A program made the translations under genes and the position numbers. From Chitinophaga flava (lineage in GTDB: Bacteria; Bacteroidota; Bacteroidia; Chitinophagales; Chitinophagaceae): a stretch of 64,000 nt of DNA. The stretch covers positions 310,001 through 374,000 of the forward strand of contig NZ_QFFJ01000001.1 of assembly GCF_003308995.1 (NCBI RefSeq), read 5' to 3'. Below, in pieces: positions 26,780 through 34,637 of this stretch; the first letter of the stretch is position 1; each line of letters starts with the position of its first letter. The notes beneath the pieces were generated by a model. It was not told the DNA's origin and did not search any database. It saw nothing but the letters and a program-made list of their open reading frames with translations.

Positions 26780-28153
26780 TTAGATTTTAATCTCTATTGG
26801 AAAAAAAATGTTAAAGGTTGTTCCCTGTCCGAGAACACTGCTGACAGTAATGGAGGCCTGATGGAGCTGGAAGATTCTCTGAGCCATGGCCAGTCCGATG
26901 CCATAGCCGGAAAACGTATAGGCGTTGTCTGCCCGGTAGAGGGGCATAAATATTTTGTCTTGTTCACTGGGTGCGATACCAATGCCTTTATCACTGATAG
27001 ACAGTACCATGCCGCTTTTGTTATAGGTAAGCCGAAGACTAACGGGCTGGTTATACGAAAACTTAAAACCATTCCTCACGATGTTTTGCAGTGCCAGCAT
27101 GAGTAAGGCTCTGTTACCCCTCAAAGTCAGGCGGGCTGCATCTTCTGGCATATCGTTCATGATCACGTCTGCCTGCAACGGAGGTGTTTTATAACGCCAG
27201 TGTTCCTGTATCTCCCACAGCATTTCATCGAGCCGCACCGGTTCTGTGTTGGCGGCAGTAAGGATCACATCCACTCTGGTGAGCTGCAGCAGGCCATCAG
27301 TGATCATTTTAAGCTTTTCTGACTCATCCAGCACTGTGCTGAGGGTGGTGATATAGTCTTCTTTATTTCGTTCGCGGTGAAGGGTTACTTCAATCTCTCC
27401 GATAATGGTGGTCAGCGGGGTACGCAGCTCATGAGATGCATTCGACACAAAAGAACGCTGCATTTCAAAAGCCTGTTCCATGTGCTGCAATAATTCATTG
27501 AAGTTCCTGGCCAGCTCGTCGATTTCATCTTTGTTGCGACCATGTTCCACCCGCATGTGCAGGTTATTGGAGCGGATACGTTTTACCTGACGGTTGACGC
27601 TTTGGATCGGTTGCAGGGCTTTACTGGCAAACCACTGCCCCAGCCCAAACGTGACCAGCAGGGATACACAGAGGATGACGCCCAGGATCAATGCCAGATA
27701 CTGCAGCTGTTGTTCTCCCGGCTTGTTTTTGGCCGTCACGATCACGACAAAGTCGCCCTGATTATCGGGATAAAACATGCCTACGCCATATTTATTTTCC
27801 CCGAAAGTAAAACGATAGGTGCCTGTTTTACGGATAGTGTTGAGCAGGGAATTGGGCCAGGTATATTTGATATTCTCCAGGAAAACGGGTTTATCTTCCT
27901 GGTTGTAGATATTACTAGATTCGTCGGGGATGCTCTGGCGATAGCTTTTTTCTATCTCCAGAAATTTCTTTTTGGTAAGCTCATCTTTTTCGAGGTATAC
28001 CTGGGCTGTCACGAGGGCCCTTACCTGCAACAGTTTATAGAAGCTGTTACGGATATACTGGGCAGACAGGAGATATATCAGGATAAACACCCCGGTGAGG
28101 ATAATACCAGTGATAAGGGTAAACTGTAGTGATAAACGATGTCTTATCTTCAT
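26780..28153 (-). CDS. Sensor histidine kinase of the metal-efflux locus
   Basis: 457 aa: membrane helix (about 11-33), periplasmic sensor (about 35-150), second helix (about 152-172), HAMP (about 173-228), phosphoacceptor helix with SNASHELRTPLTTI (His241), and HATPase domain with N box (NIVRNGFKFS), G1 (SDKGIGIAPSE) and G2 (GYGIGLAMA). The periplasmic part senses an envelope signal, presumably metal, by analogy with CusS/CzcS. No obvious Met/His/Cys cluster is visible in it. Start codon overlaps the response-regulator stop by 4 nt (ATGA), so translation is coupled. Confidence 0.93.
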   Translation of the reverse strand: MKIRHRLSLQFTLITGIILTGVFILIYLLSAQYIRNSFYKLLQVRALVTAQVYLEKDELTKKKFLEIEKSYRQSIPDESSNIYNQEDKPVFLENIKYTWPNSLLNTIRKTGTYRFTFGENKYGVGMFYPDNQGDFVVIVTAKNKPGEQQLQYLALILGVILCVSLLVTFGLGQWFASKALQPIQSVNRQVKRIRSNNLHMRVEHGRNKDEIDELARNFNELLQHMEQAFEMQRSFVSNASHELRTPLTTIIGEIEVTLHRERNKEDYITTLSTVLDESEKLKMITDGLLQLTRVDVILTAANTEPVRLDEMLWEIQEHWRYKTPPLQADVIMNDMPEDAARLTLRGNRALLMLALQNIVRNGFKFSYNQPVSLRLTYNKSGMVLSISDKGIGIAPSEQDKIFMPLYRADNAYTFSGYGIGLAMAQRIFQLHQASITVSSVLGQGTTFNIFFPIEIKI

Positions 28154-28851
28154 AGCTGCTGCTGCCAGGTACCTTTAACTTTCATAACGTACCCCATCCC
28201 TACCACGGTGTGGATCAGCTTTTCACCGCTGAAACCCTTTTCTATTTTGTTGCGGAGATAGTTCACGTAAACATCAATTGTGTTGGTTCCGGTGTCGAAT
28301 TCCAGTCCCCATACGGCTTCGGAGATAAGGGCGCGGGACAGCACCTTGCCGGTGTTTTTGAGCAACAGTTCCAGCAATGCGTATTCCTTGGCGGTGAGGG
28401 TGATCTCCTGCCCTTCCCTGCTGGCTGTTTTGGAGGTAGTATCCAGGCGCAGGTCTGCCAGGGCAAGGATTTCTTTTTCCTGTTTGAAATTATTTTTCCG
28501 GCGTGACAGTGCATTCACCCTGGCTACCAGTTCTGAGAAATGGAAGGGTTTAGCCAGATAGTCATCTGCGCCGGCATTGAGACCGTCCACGATGTCATGG
28601 GTGGCGTTGAGGGCTGTCAGCATCAGTACCGGTGCGGTCACCTCGCGGGCCCGGAGGTTTCTGCAGATAGTGAGTCCGTTGATACCGGGCAACATGATGT
28701 CGAGGATCACCAGATCATAGTCTTCTGCTATGGCAGCCTGCTGTCCCAACAGTCCGTCTGTATACACTTCCACCTGATGATGATGTTCTTCCAGCCCTCT
28801 TTTTATAAAGGCGCCCACTTTGGATTCATCTTCAATAACCAATATTTTCAT
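28150..28851 (-). CDS. OmpR-family response regulator of the metal-efflux locus
   Basis: Receiver domain with DES (residues 8-10), phosphoacceptor Asp51 in LVILDIMLPG, Thr in MLTALNA and Lys in AKPFHF. A winged-helix OmpR/PhoB DNA-binding domain follows (about 125-228: LTAKEYALLELLLKNTGKVLSR; DVYVNYLRNKIEKG). Partner of the adjacent histidine kinase. The expected target is the downstream tolC-adaptor-pump set and its own promoter; CusR/CopR-like use is likely by context. It is the first gene of the locus. Confidence 0.94.
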   Translation of the reverse strand: MKILVIEDESKVGAFIKRGLEEHHHQVEVYTDGLLGQQAAIAEDYDLVILDIMLPGINGLTICRNLRAREVTAPVLMLTALNATHDIVDGLNAGADDYLAKPFHFSELVARVNALSRRKNNFKQEKEILALADLRLDTTSKTASREGQEITLTAKEYALLELLLKNTGKVLSRALISEAVWGLEFDTGTNTIDVYVNYLRNKIEKGFSGEKLIHTVVGMGYVMKVKGTWQQQL

Positions 28852-28881
28852 ACATTCAGTATTATTATACTATGATCTATG

Positions 28882-28889
28882 CAAAATTA
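28882..28889 (-). promoter_or_regulatory. -7 element for the response-regulator operon
   Basis: Minus strand reads TAATTTTG, an exact TAnnTTTG match, about 30 nt before the ATG at 28851. No convincing -33 motif is visible. Confidence 0.5.
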
Positions 28890-28959
28890 GGGAATGTTTA
28901 TGTTGGCGGGCATTAAAGCCGCATTAAAAATACCAGGCCACTCCTGGAACTTTTATTTC

Positions 28960-28975
28960 AATTGTTAGTACAATT
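28960..28975. repeat. Short palindrome in the divergent promoter region
   Basis: AATTGT and ACAATT arms with a 4-nt spacer, between the response-regulator promoter and the GNAT promoter. It could bind a regulator for either gene; evidence is only symmetry and position. Confidence 0.3.
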
Positions 28976-28988
28976 TAACGATATCAAT

Positions 28989-28996
28989 TAGTTTTG
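28989..28996 (+). promoter_or_regulatory. -7 element for the first GNAT gene
   Basis: TAGTTTTG matches TAnnTTTG and lies 25 nt before the ATG at 29022. Confidence 0.5.
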
Positions 28997-29021
28997 TAGC
29001 AACCTAAACAGGCACCGTACC

Positions 29022-29579
29022 ATGCAATTACCCGTTCTAAGCACCGAGCAGCTGGAGCTCCGACCTATTACTGAGAAAGATACCGCTGCTTTGTTCTCCC
29101 TCTTTTCCAAAGAAGAAGTGACACGGTATATGGACATTGATGCTTTCACCAATATCACTGAAGCTACACAGATTATCACTTATTTCCGGGAAAACTGGGA
29201 AAAACAGGAAGGCATGCGCTGGGCCATTACCCTCAAAGGCCAGGATGAGCTGATAGGCACCTGTGGGTTTCACCACTGGAATAAAACACATTACAAAATT
29301 GAGCTGGGGTACGACCTGTTGCCTGCTTACTGGGGCAAAGGTATTATGACCGAAGCGATTGGAATAATTCTGCAGTTTGTATTTGAAGACCTGCAGGTGA
29401 ACCGGGTGGAAGCTTTTGTAGACCCTGTCAATACAGCCTCCTCCCGTTTACTGGGAAGGCTGGGCTTCCAGCATGAAGGTATGCTGCGTGACGCTTTTTT
29501 TGAGAAGGGAAAATTTGTAGATGCAGAGCTGTATAGCCTGTTGCGCCGGGAATATAACCGGGAAGCCATCTGGCAATAA
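29022..29579 (+). CDS. GNAT N-acetyltransferase, RimJ/RimL-like
   Basis: A 185-aa acetyl-CoA-dependent acyltransferase. It starts LSTEQLELRPITEKDTAALF as in the RimJ/RimL family and has GYDLLPAYWGKGIMTEA, in which the Q/RxxGxG/A CoA-pyrophosphate motif appears as YWGKGIMTEA. NRVEAFVDPVNTASSRLLGRLGFQHEG is the usual C-terminal core. RimJ/L members acetylate ribosomal N-termini, but most paralogues act on other amines, so the substrate is unknown. It lies 24 nt upstream of a second GNAT gene and is probably cotranscribed with it. Confidence 0.88.
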   Translation: MQLPVLSTEQLELRPITEKDTAALFSLFSKEEVTRYMDIDAFTNITEATQIITYFRENWEKQEGMRWAITLKGQDELIGTCGFHHWNKTHYKIELGYDLLPAYWGKGIMTEAIGIILQFVFEDLQVNRVEAFVDPVNTASSRLLGRLGFQHEGMLRDAFFEKGKFVDAELYSLLRREYNREAIWQ

Positions 29580-29603
29580 TTTTTATTTTATCAGACATAT
29601 CAT

Positions 29604-30101
29604 ATGAATTTGCAGTACAAAGATGCAGTCCTGGAGGATTTACCTGAGATAGTAGCTATTTACAACAGTACTATTGCAGGGAGAATGGTCACGGCGGACA
29701 CTTCGCCGGTAAGCGTGGAAAGCCGCATTCCCTGGTTCCATGAGCATAATCCGGAACAACGGCCATTATGGATGGTGTACCACGAAGATCAACTGATCGG
29801 ATGGATGAGTTTTCAATCTTTTCACAGCCGTCCGGCCTATAGCGGCACCGTAGAGATCAGCATTTACCTCGCAGAAACAGCCAGGGGCAAAGGTTTTGGC
29901 AAAGCTATCCTGCAACATGCCCTTGACGTGGCGCCGAAGTATGGAGTGCATACCATCGTGGGACTTATCTTCGCCCATAATCTCCCCAGCCTGAAACTGT
30001 TCACCGACAAAGGATTTCAGGAATGGGCCCATATGCCGGATGTGGCTATTCTGGACGGGGTAGCAAGAAGCCTGAAAATACTGGGATATAAGATAAAATA
30101 A
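29604..30101 (+). CDS. GNAT N-acetyltransferase, phosphinothricin/methionine-sulfoximine type
   Basis: 165 aa, with the PAT/MddA signature: YNSTIAGRMVTADTSPVSVE near the N-terminus, VEISIYLAETARGKGFGKAIL with the RGKGFGK CoA loop, and the HTIVGLIFAHNLPSLKLFTDKGF core. These enzymes acetylate phosphinothricin, methionine sulfoximine or other small amino compounds and protect against toxic glutamine-synthetase inhibitors. The actual substrate here is inference. The protein is cytosolic and is cotranscribed with the upstream RimJ/RimL-like gene. Confidence 0.88.
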   Translation: MNLQYKDAVLEDLPEIVAIYNSTIAGRMVTADTSPVSVESRIPWFHEHNPEQRPLWMVYHEDQLIGWMSFQSFHSRPAYSGTVEISIYLAETARGKGFGKAILQHALDVAPKYGVHTIVGLIFAHNLPSLKLFTDKGFQEWAHMPDVAILDGVARSLKILGYKIK

Positions 30102-30138
30102 TCACGAATGATGAATTTTCACAATTCAATTTCCTGAT

Positions 30139-30173
30139 TTTTCAATTCGTAATTTGTAGTTCGTAATTGAAAA
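30139..30173. repeat. AT-rich hairpin before the EamA gene
   Basis: TTTTCAATT (30139-30147) pairs with AATTGAAAA (30165-30173). The loop contains two TTCGTAATT-like repeats. Such TTCGTAATT-rich spacers recur in Bacteroidota intergenic DNA; the function is unknown. Confidence 0.4.
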
Positions 30174-30181
30174 TTGAATCT

Positions 30182-30595
30182 ATGTGGTGGATTTATGCTT
30201 TGTTGTCAGCTGGCTTTGCAGCACTCACGGCCATTTTTGCCAAGATAGGTGTGGCGGATATTCCCTCAAATCTCGCCACCGGCATACGTACCATAATTAT
30301 TTTGCTGGTCGCCTGGGGTATAGTGCTGGCAAGGGGAGAATATAAAGGGGTAACGCTTACGCGGCATACCCTGTTATTTCTGGTATTGTCGGGCCTGGCT
30401 ACCGGTTTCTCCTGGATTTTTTATTTTAAGGCCCTGCAGGTGGGCAAAGTATCGCAGGTAGCGCCGGTAGATAAACTGAGTGTGGCACTGACGATTATTT
30501 TGGCGGCTGTTTTTCTGCAGGAGGCTATCACCTGGAAAACGGCGATTGGTGCCCTGTTGATTATTTCGGGCACACTGGTACTGATCATTAAATAA
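30182..30595 (+). CDS. Half-size EamA/DMT-family membrane protein
   Basis: 137 aa with about four to five helices (MWWIYALLSAGFAALTAIFA, then IRTIIILLVAWGIVLA, LLFLVLSGLATGFSWIFYF and a final AIGALLIISGTLVLII). One EamA unit is about 135 residues, while most drug/metabolite transporters carry two, so this single-unit protein probably dimerises. The VAPVDKLSVALTIILAAVFLQE segment is typical of EamA. ATG at 30182 is used; the frame reaches a TTG at 30167. Substrate unknown. Confidence 0.85.
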   Translation: MWWIYALLSAGFAALTAIFAKIGVADIPSNLATGIRTIIILLVAWGIVLARGEYKGVTLTRHTLLFLVLSGLATGFSWIFYFKALQVGKVSQVAPVDKLSVALTIILAAVFLQEAITWKTAIGALLIISGTLVLIIK

Positions 30596-30605
30596 GGGGG
30601 AACTA

Positions 30606-31262
30606 TCAGGTTACTGGTACAGTGGTCGGTTGGATTTTATATACACAGCGGCGGGCGCCATTGATAATATGGTCCAGGCGTGTTACCTGTACATCTTCCC
30701 CGATGACACTGATGAAAGTGTTCATTTCGGAAGTGCAGATATTATCACAGGTGGCGGCGGCACAGCAGATAGGGCAGTGATTTTCTATAAAGAGGAAGAT
30801 ATCGCCTTCCTTTCTCCATTCTGCCAGGTATCCTTCAGTGGTTCTGATTGCAGCAAAGGCCGTGAGCCGGTTTTCGATACCGGTGATGCCTTCGAGAGCA
30901 GTATGATATTTTTCCTGCTGATTTTTTTCGCGTGCTTTAATGACATTAGCAAGCGCTTCCGGGCCCAGAACGGTTTTGATAGTCTGGATGATATCTACCG
31001 TCAGTTCAGTATGGCTGTCCGGGAAGCGGGCGTTGCCCATGGGAGTCAGGCTCCATATCTGCATGGGGCGTCCTACCCCTTTGGAAATACTTTCGGCTAA
31101 CAGGAGGCCTTCCTCTGCCAGTTTGACCAGCTGGAGGCGGGCACCTTCGGTAGTGATACCCAATTCACCAGCCAGCTCGGCAGCAGACAGGGGGCCCCTG
31201 GTCTTGATGAGCATCAAAAACCTGTCAGCAGCATTTCTGGTTCGTGTTGGATATTTTTCCAA
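30606..31262 (-). CDS. sufR: SufR-like [Fe-S] transcriptional repressor
   Basis: N-terminal winged helix-turn-helix (PLSAAELAGELGITTEGARLQLVKL, about 25-49) followed by a C-terminal cysteine region NHCPICCAAATCDNIC (about 163-178) that places four or more Cys for an iron-sulfur cluster, as in SufR. SufR binds as a repressor when it holds its cluster and releases DNA when cluster supply fails. It is divergent from the sufABCDSE-type operon, the classical arrangement. The start is TTG at 31262, because no ATG precedes the HTH. Stop at 30606 faces the EamA gene. Confidence 0.9.
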   Translation of the reverse strand: MEKYPTRTRNAADRFLMLIKTRGPLSAAELAGELGITTEGARLQLVKLAEEGLLLAESISKGVGRPMQIWSLTPMGNARFPDSHTELTVDIIQTIKTVLGPEALANVIKAREKNQQEKYHTALEGITGIENRLTAFAAIRTTEGYLAEWRKEGDIFLFIENHCPICCAAATCDNICTSEMNTFISVIGEDVQVTRLDHIINGARRCVYKIQPTTVPVT

Positions 31263-31266
31263 GTTA

Positions 31267-31289
31267 TTACTTGTTTTATTTACAAATAA
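31267..31289. promoter_or_regulatory. Candidate SufR operator overlapping the suf promoter
   Basis: TTACTTGT and ACAAATAA form an imperfect inverted repeat (7 of 8 pairs) with a 7-nt spacer. It overlaps the -33 region (TTG at 31271-31273) of the suf promoter and lies just in front of the divergent sufR start, where a repressor of both genes would sit. Published cyanobacterial SufR sites are different palindromes, so this is inference. Confidence 0.4.
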
Positions 31290-31291
31290 CG

Positions 31292-31299
31292 TAATTTTG
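31292..31299 (+). promoter_or_regulatory. -7 promoter element of the suf operon
   Basis: TAATTTTG is an exact TAnnTTTG match with a TTG (31271-31273) 18 nt upstream, giving a well-formed Bacteroidota promoter. The start point should be near 31305, which leaves a ~95-nt leader before the ATG at 31401. Confidence 0.65.
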
Positions 31300-31325
31300 T
31301 AGGAGCTAAAAAAAAGAATTTGAGA

Positions 31326-31371
31326 TTTTGATGATTATGAGACCTTAATTCATCAAAAATTAATCTCATAA
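31326..31371 (+). promoter_or_regulatory. Structured leader of the suf operon
   Basis: Two interleaved perfect stems: TTTTGATGA/TCATCAAAA (31326-31334, 31350-31358) and TTATGAGA/TCTCATAA (31335-31342, 31364-31371). Arms alternate A-B-A'-B', so the stems either exclude each other or form a tight pseudoknot. A further GAGATT/AATCTC pair (31322-31327, 31379-31384) could extend this. It may regulate the operon post-transcriptionally. Confidence 0.45.
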
Positions 31372-31400
31372 CCTTTTCAATCTCTAAATCTTAGGCATTA

Positions 31401-31973
31401 ATGAACGTACTCATATTTAACGGCGCTACCGACACCCGTCCTGAGGCTACTTCCAACCGCCTGGCAGCCTATATGTCAACTGCACTAAACGAGCAGGGAT
31501 TTTCCCCGGAGATTTTCAGTCTGGCAGAAAAACAGATACCCTTTTTCTCGATGTCGGAGGCTGCAAAGAAGCCGGAAGCCGTCACAGCGATGTGTAATGC
31601 ATTTTGTAAGGCGGACCTTCAGATATGGATGACGCCTTTATATCATGGAAGCATGACTGGCGCTATGAAAAACTGCCTGGACTGGCTGGAACTGACAAGC
31701 AAACACCAACGGCCATATTTAACCGGAAAGGTTGTAGCTTTGCTCTCCTGGGCAGACGGCACGCAGGCCATGCAGGGGATAAATGCGATGGATGCAGTTG
31801 CGAAAGCGTTGAGGGCCTGGGTATTACCTTACTCCCTCCCTATCCTGAAAGATAATCTCTATGACCCGCAAACCAGCGGGTTTACTGCATTTTATAAAAA
31901 CAAGCTGGATATGATGGTTTCCCTGCTATGTGCTGCCAAGTCGCATGTGACAGCCGGAATAACAACAGCGTAA
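31401..31973 (+). CDS. NAD(P)H-dependent FMN reductase-like flavoprotein, first gene of the suf operon
   Basis: 190 aa flavodoxin-fold protein: strand MNVLIFNGATDTRPEATSNR gives the FMN phosphate-binding loop, and MTPLYHGSMTGAMKNCLDWLE is the conserved second FMN loop of FMN_red proteins (ArsH/YLR011w/chromate reductase group). It reduces flavin or an acceptor with NAD(P)H. Its position 56 nt ahead of sufA and immediately after the suf promoter is unusual and suggests an electron source for cluster assembly or for iron reduction; that link is inference. There is no signal peptide. Confidence 0.85.
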   Translation: MNVLIFNGATDTRPEATSNRLAAYMSTALNEQGFSPEIFSLAEKQIPFFSMSEAAKKPEAVTAMCNAFCKADLQIWMTPLYHGSMTGAMKNCLDWLELTSKHQRPYLTGKVVALLSWADGTQAMQGINAMDAVAKALRAWVLPYSLPILKDNLYDPQTSGFTAFYKNKLDMMVSLLCAAKSHVTAGITTA

Positions 31974-32029
31974 CCACGATCATGGCTATTACCGGGTAAC
32001 CGGATACAGCATTTAAAACAATTCTGATT

Positions 32030-32356
32030 ATGATAACCGTTTCAGAAAAAGCAGGAGCATATATTAAAGCATTGATGGAAAAAGAACATCATGCACCCGG
32101 CACCTTTGTAAGAGTAGGTGTTAAAGGCGGTGGTTGCTCCGGGCTTGAATACGTGATGAAATTTGAAGCAACAGAAGAAGAAGGTGACCAGGTATTTGAA
32201 GACAAAGGCATTAAAGTAGTAGTACAGATGAAAAGCCTGCTGTACCTGTACGGCACCGAACTGGACTATTCTGACGGCCTCAACGGCAAAGGCCTTTTCT
32301 TCAACAACCCGAATGCAACCAGAACATGCAGCTGTGGCGAAAGCTTCGCTGTATAA
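32030..32356 (+). CDS. sufA: A-type iron-sulfur carrier protein
   Basis: 108 aa with the three conserved cysteines of SufA/IscA/ErpA: Cys36 in GGGCSGLEY, and Cys100/Cys102 in the C-terminal TCSCGESF. HesB/IscA fold. These proteins carry a [2Fe-2S] or [4Fe-4S] cluster from the SufBCD scaffold to client apoproteins. The presence of SufB 13 nt downstream confirms the SUF context. The ATG at 32030 gives the full conserved N-terminus. Confidence 0.95.
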   Translation: MITVSEKAGAYIKALMEKEHHAPGTFVRVGVKGGGCSGLEYVMKFEATEEEGDQVFEDKGIKVVVQMKSLLYLYGTELDYSDGLNGKGLFFNNPNATRTCSCGESFAV

Positions 32357-32369
32357 ATATCAAACTTGT

Positions 32370-33815
32370 ATGATAAACAGTAACGAAATAATAGATGATA
32401 TAGCCAACAAGGAGTATGAGTTTGGCTTTACCACCGACATTGAAATGGATATCGCTCCAACGGGGTTAAACGAAGATATCATCCGCTTTATTTCTGCTAA
32501 AAAGAACGAGCCGGAATGGCTTTTGGAATGGCGACTGAAAGGATTTGCTGCCTTCAAGAAAATGCAGTATCCCAGCTGGCAGCACTTTGAGATGCCGGCA
32601 CTGGACCTGCAGGCGATTTCCTACTACGCGGCTCCCCGCAAGAAAAAACAACTGAACAGCCTGGATGAAGTAGATCCGGAATTACTGGCTACTTTCGAAA
32701 AACTGGGCATCCCGCTGAACGAACAGAAAGCACTTGCCGGTGTAGCTGTAGACGCGGTATTCGACAGCGTTTCCGTAGCTACTACCTTTAAAGGCAAACT
32801 GAAAGAGATGGGTGTTATCTTCTGCTCTTTTGGTGAAGCTGTTCAGGAATACCCTGACCTGGTAAAAAAATACCTGGGTTCTGTGGTTCCACACTCTGAT
32901 AATATTTTTGCTGCACTGAATGCTGCCGTATTTTCTGACGGTTCATTCACTTATATACCCAAGGGCGTACGCTGTCCGATGGAACTGAGCACATACTTCC
33001 GTATCAATGCGCAGAACACCGGCCAGTTTGAACGTACCCTCATCATCGCAGACGAAGGCAGCTACGTAAGCTACCTGGAAGGCTGTACCGCCCCGATGCG
33101 TGATGAAAACCAGCTGCACGCTGCCGTAGTGGAACTGATCGCTATGGACCATGCAGAAATCAAATATTCTACTGTTCAGAACTGGTACCCCGGCGATAAA
33201 GACGGTAAAGGCGGTATCTACAACTTCGTGACCAAAAGAGGTATCTGTAAAGGCAATGCCAGCAAGATCTCCTGGACACAGGTAGAAACCGGTTCTGCCA
33301 TCACCTGGAAATACCCCAGTGTTATCCTCCAGGGTGATTACTCTGAAGGTGAATTTTACTCCGTGGCTGTGGTGCGTAACAAACAGATCGCAGACACCGG
33401 CACCAAGATCCACCATATTGGTAAAGGCACTAAAAGCCGTATCATCTCCAAAGGTATCTCCGCCGGCAGAGGCGACAACAGCTACCGCGGTCTGGTAGCA
33501 GTAGGCCCCAGAGCAGACAATGCCCGTAACTTTACCCAGTGCGACTCCCTGCTGATTGGCAACGAGTGCGGCTCCCATACCTTCCCGTATATCGAATCCC
33601 GCAATAAAACCGCGATGATCGAACACGAAGCCACCACCTCCAAAATCGGAGAAGATCAGATATTTTATCTGAATGCCCGTGGCATCGATACGGAGAAAGC
33701 AGTAGCCCTGATCGTAAACGGTTACGTGAAGGAAGTACTGAACCAGCTCCCCATGGAATTTGCCGTGGAAGCACAGAAATTATTATCTATCACACTTGAA
33801 GGAAGCGTTGGATAA
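32370..33815 (+). CDS. sufB: Fe-S cluster scaffold subunit
   Basis: 481 aa SufB: right-handed beta-helix core with SYVSYLEGCTAPMRDENQLHAAVVEL, the YSTVQNWYPGD strand, and the C-terminal region with GSHTFPYIESRNKTA, EHEATTSKIGEDQIFYLNARG and GYVKEVLNQLPMEFA. SufB with SufC and SufD (SufBC2D) builds the nascent cluster. A frame extension to 32313 overlaps sufA and uses a non-native start, so ATG at 32370 is chosen. Confidence 0.97.
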   Translation: MINSNEIIDDIANKEYEFGFTTDIEMDIAPTGLNEDIIRFISAKKNEPEWLLEWRLKGFAAFKKMQYPSWQHFEMPALDLQAISYYAAPRKKKQLNSLDEVDPELLATFEKLGIPLNEQKALAGVAVDAVFDSVSVATTFKGKLKEMGVIFCSFGEAVQEYPDLVKKYLGSVVPHSDNIFAALNAAVFSDGSFTYIPKGVRCPMELSTYFRINAQNTGQFERTLIIADEGSYVSYLEGCTAPMRDENQLHAAVVELIAMDHAEIKYSTVQNWYPGDKDGKGGIYNFVTKRGICKGNASKISWTQVETGSAITWKYPSVILQGDYSEGEFYSVAVVRNKQIADTGTKIHHIGKGTKSRIISKGISAGRGDNSYRGLVAVGPRADNARNFTQCDSLLIGNECGSHTFPYIESRNKTAMIEHEATTSKIGEDQIFYLNARGIDTEKAVALIVNGYVKEVLNQLPMEFAVEAQKLLSITLEGSVG

Positions 33816-33859
33816 TTCGTTTATCCAATTAACTACATACAGAACGAAATAAAACAATC

Positions 33860-34624
33860 ATGCTGACGATTAAAAATCTGCACGCAGAAGTAGAAGGGAA
33901 ACAAATTCTGAAAGGCATTAACCTGGAAATAGGTAAAGGCGAAACACATGCCATCATGGGCCCTAACGGTTCCGGCAAAAGTTCGCTGGCCTCCGTGCTC
34001 GCAGGCCGTGAGAACTATACCGTAACTGAAGGGGAAGTATGGTTCAATGGTAAAAACCTGCTGGAACTGTCTCCCGAAGACCGTGCCCGCGAAGGCGTAT
34101 TCCTGGCGTTTCAATATCCTGTTGAAATTCCGGGCGTATCCAACCTGAACTTTCTGAAAACAGCCCTCAATGAAATCAGGACCTACAAAGGCCTGCCTGC
34201 CATTGAAGGAAGAGAGTTTCTGAAACTGACCAAGGAAAAACAACAGCTGGTAGACTTTAACGCCAACCTGATGAACCGTTCCCTGAACGAAGGCTTTAGC
34301 GGTGGCGAAAAGAAACGTAACGAGATCTTCCAGCTTGCTATGCTGGATCCGCAGCTGGCCATCCTCGATGAAACAGACTCTGGTCTGGATATCGACGCCC
34401 TGCGTATCGTTTCCAACGGTGTTAACAGACTTCGCGATGCAGAAAAATCTTTCGTAGTCATTACCCACTACCAGCGTCTGCTGGAATATATCGTGCCTGA
34501 CTTTGTACATGTACTGTACAACGGCCGTATCATCAAAACCGGTACCAAGGAACTGGCCCTGGAACTGGAAGAAAGAGGTTATGACTGGCTGAAGGAAGAT
34601 TTACAATTGAAAGAATCAGTATAA
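33860..34624 (+). CDS. sufC: Fe-S assembly ATPase
   Basis: 254 aa ABC-type ATPase without a membrane domain: Walker A GPNGSGKSS (34-42), signature FSGGEKKRNE, Walker B LAILDETDSGLD and switch His in ITHYQR. FLAFQYPVEIPGVSNLNFL is the characteristic SufC Q-loop region. It forms SufBC2D and drives conformational change for cluster assembly; the cytoplasmic location fits. A 13-nt gap separates it from sufD. Confidence 0.97.
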   Translation: MLTIKNLHAEVEGKQILKGINLEIGKGETHAIMGPNGSGKSSLASVLAGRENYTVTEGEVWFNGKNLLELSPEDRAREGVFLAFQYPVEIPGVSNLNFLKTALNEIRTYKGLPAIEGREFLKLTKEKQQLVDFNANLMNRSLNEGFSGGEKKRNEIFQLAMLDPQLAILDETDSGLDIDALRIVSNGVNRLRDAEKSFVVITHYQRLLEYIVPDFVHVLYNGRIIKTGTKELALELEERGYDWLKEDLQLKESV

Positions 34625-34637
34625 GAAGCATACAATT

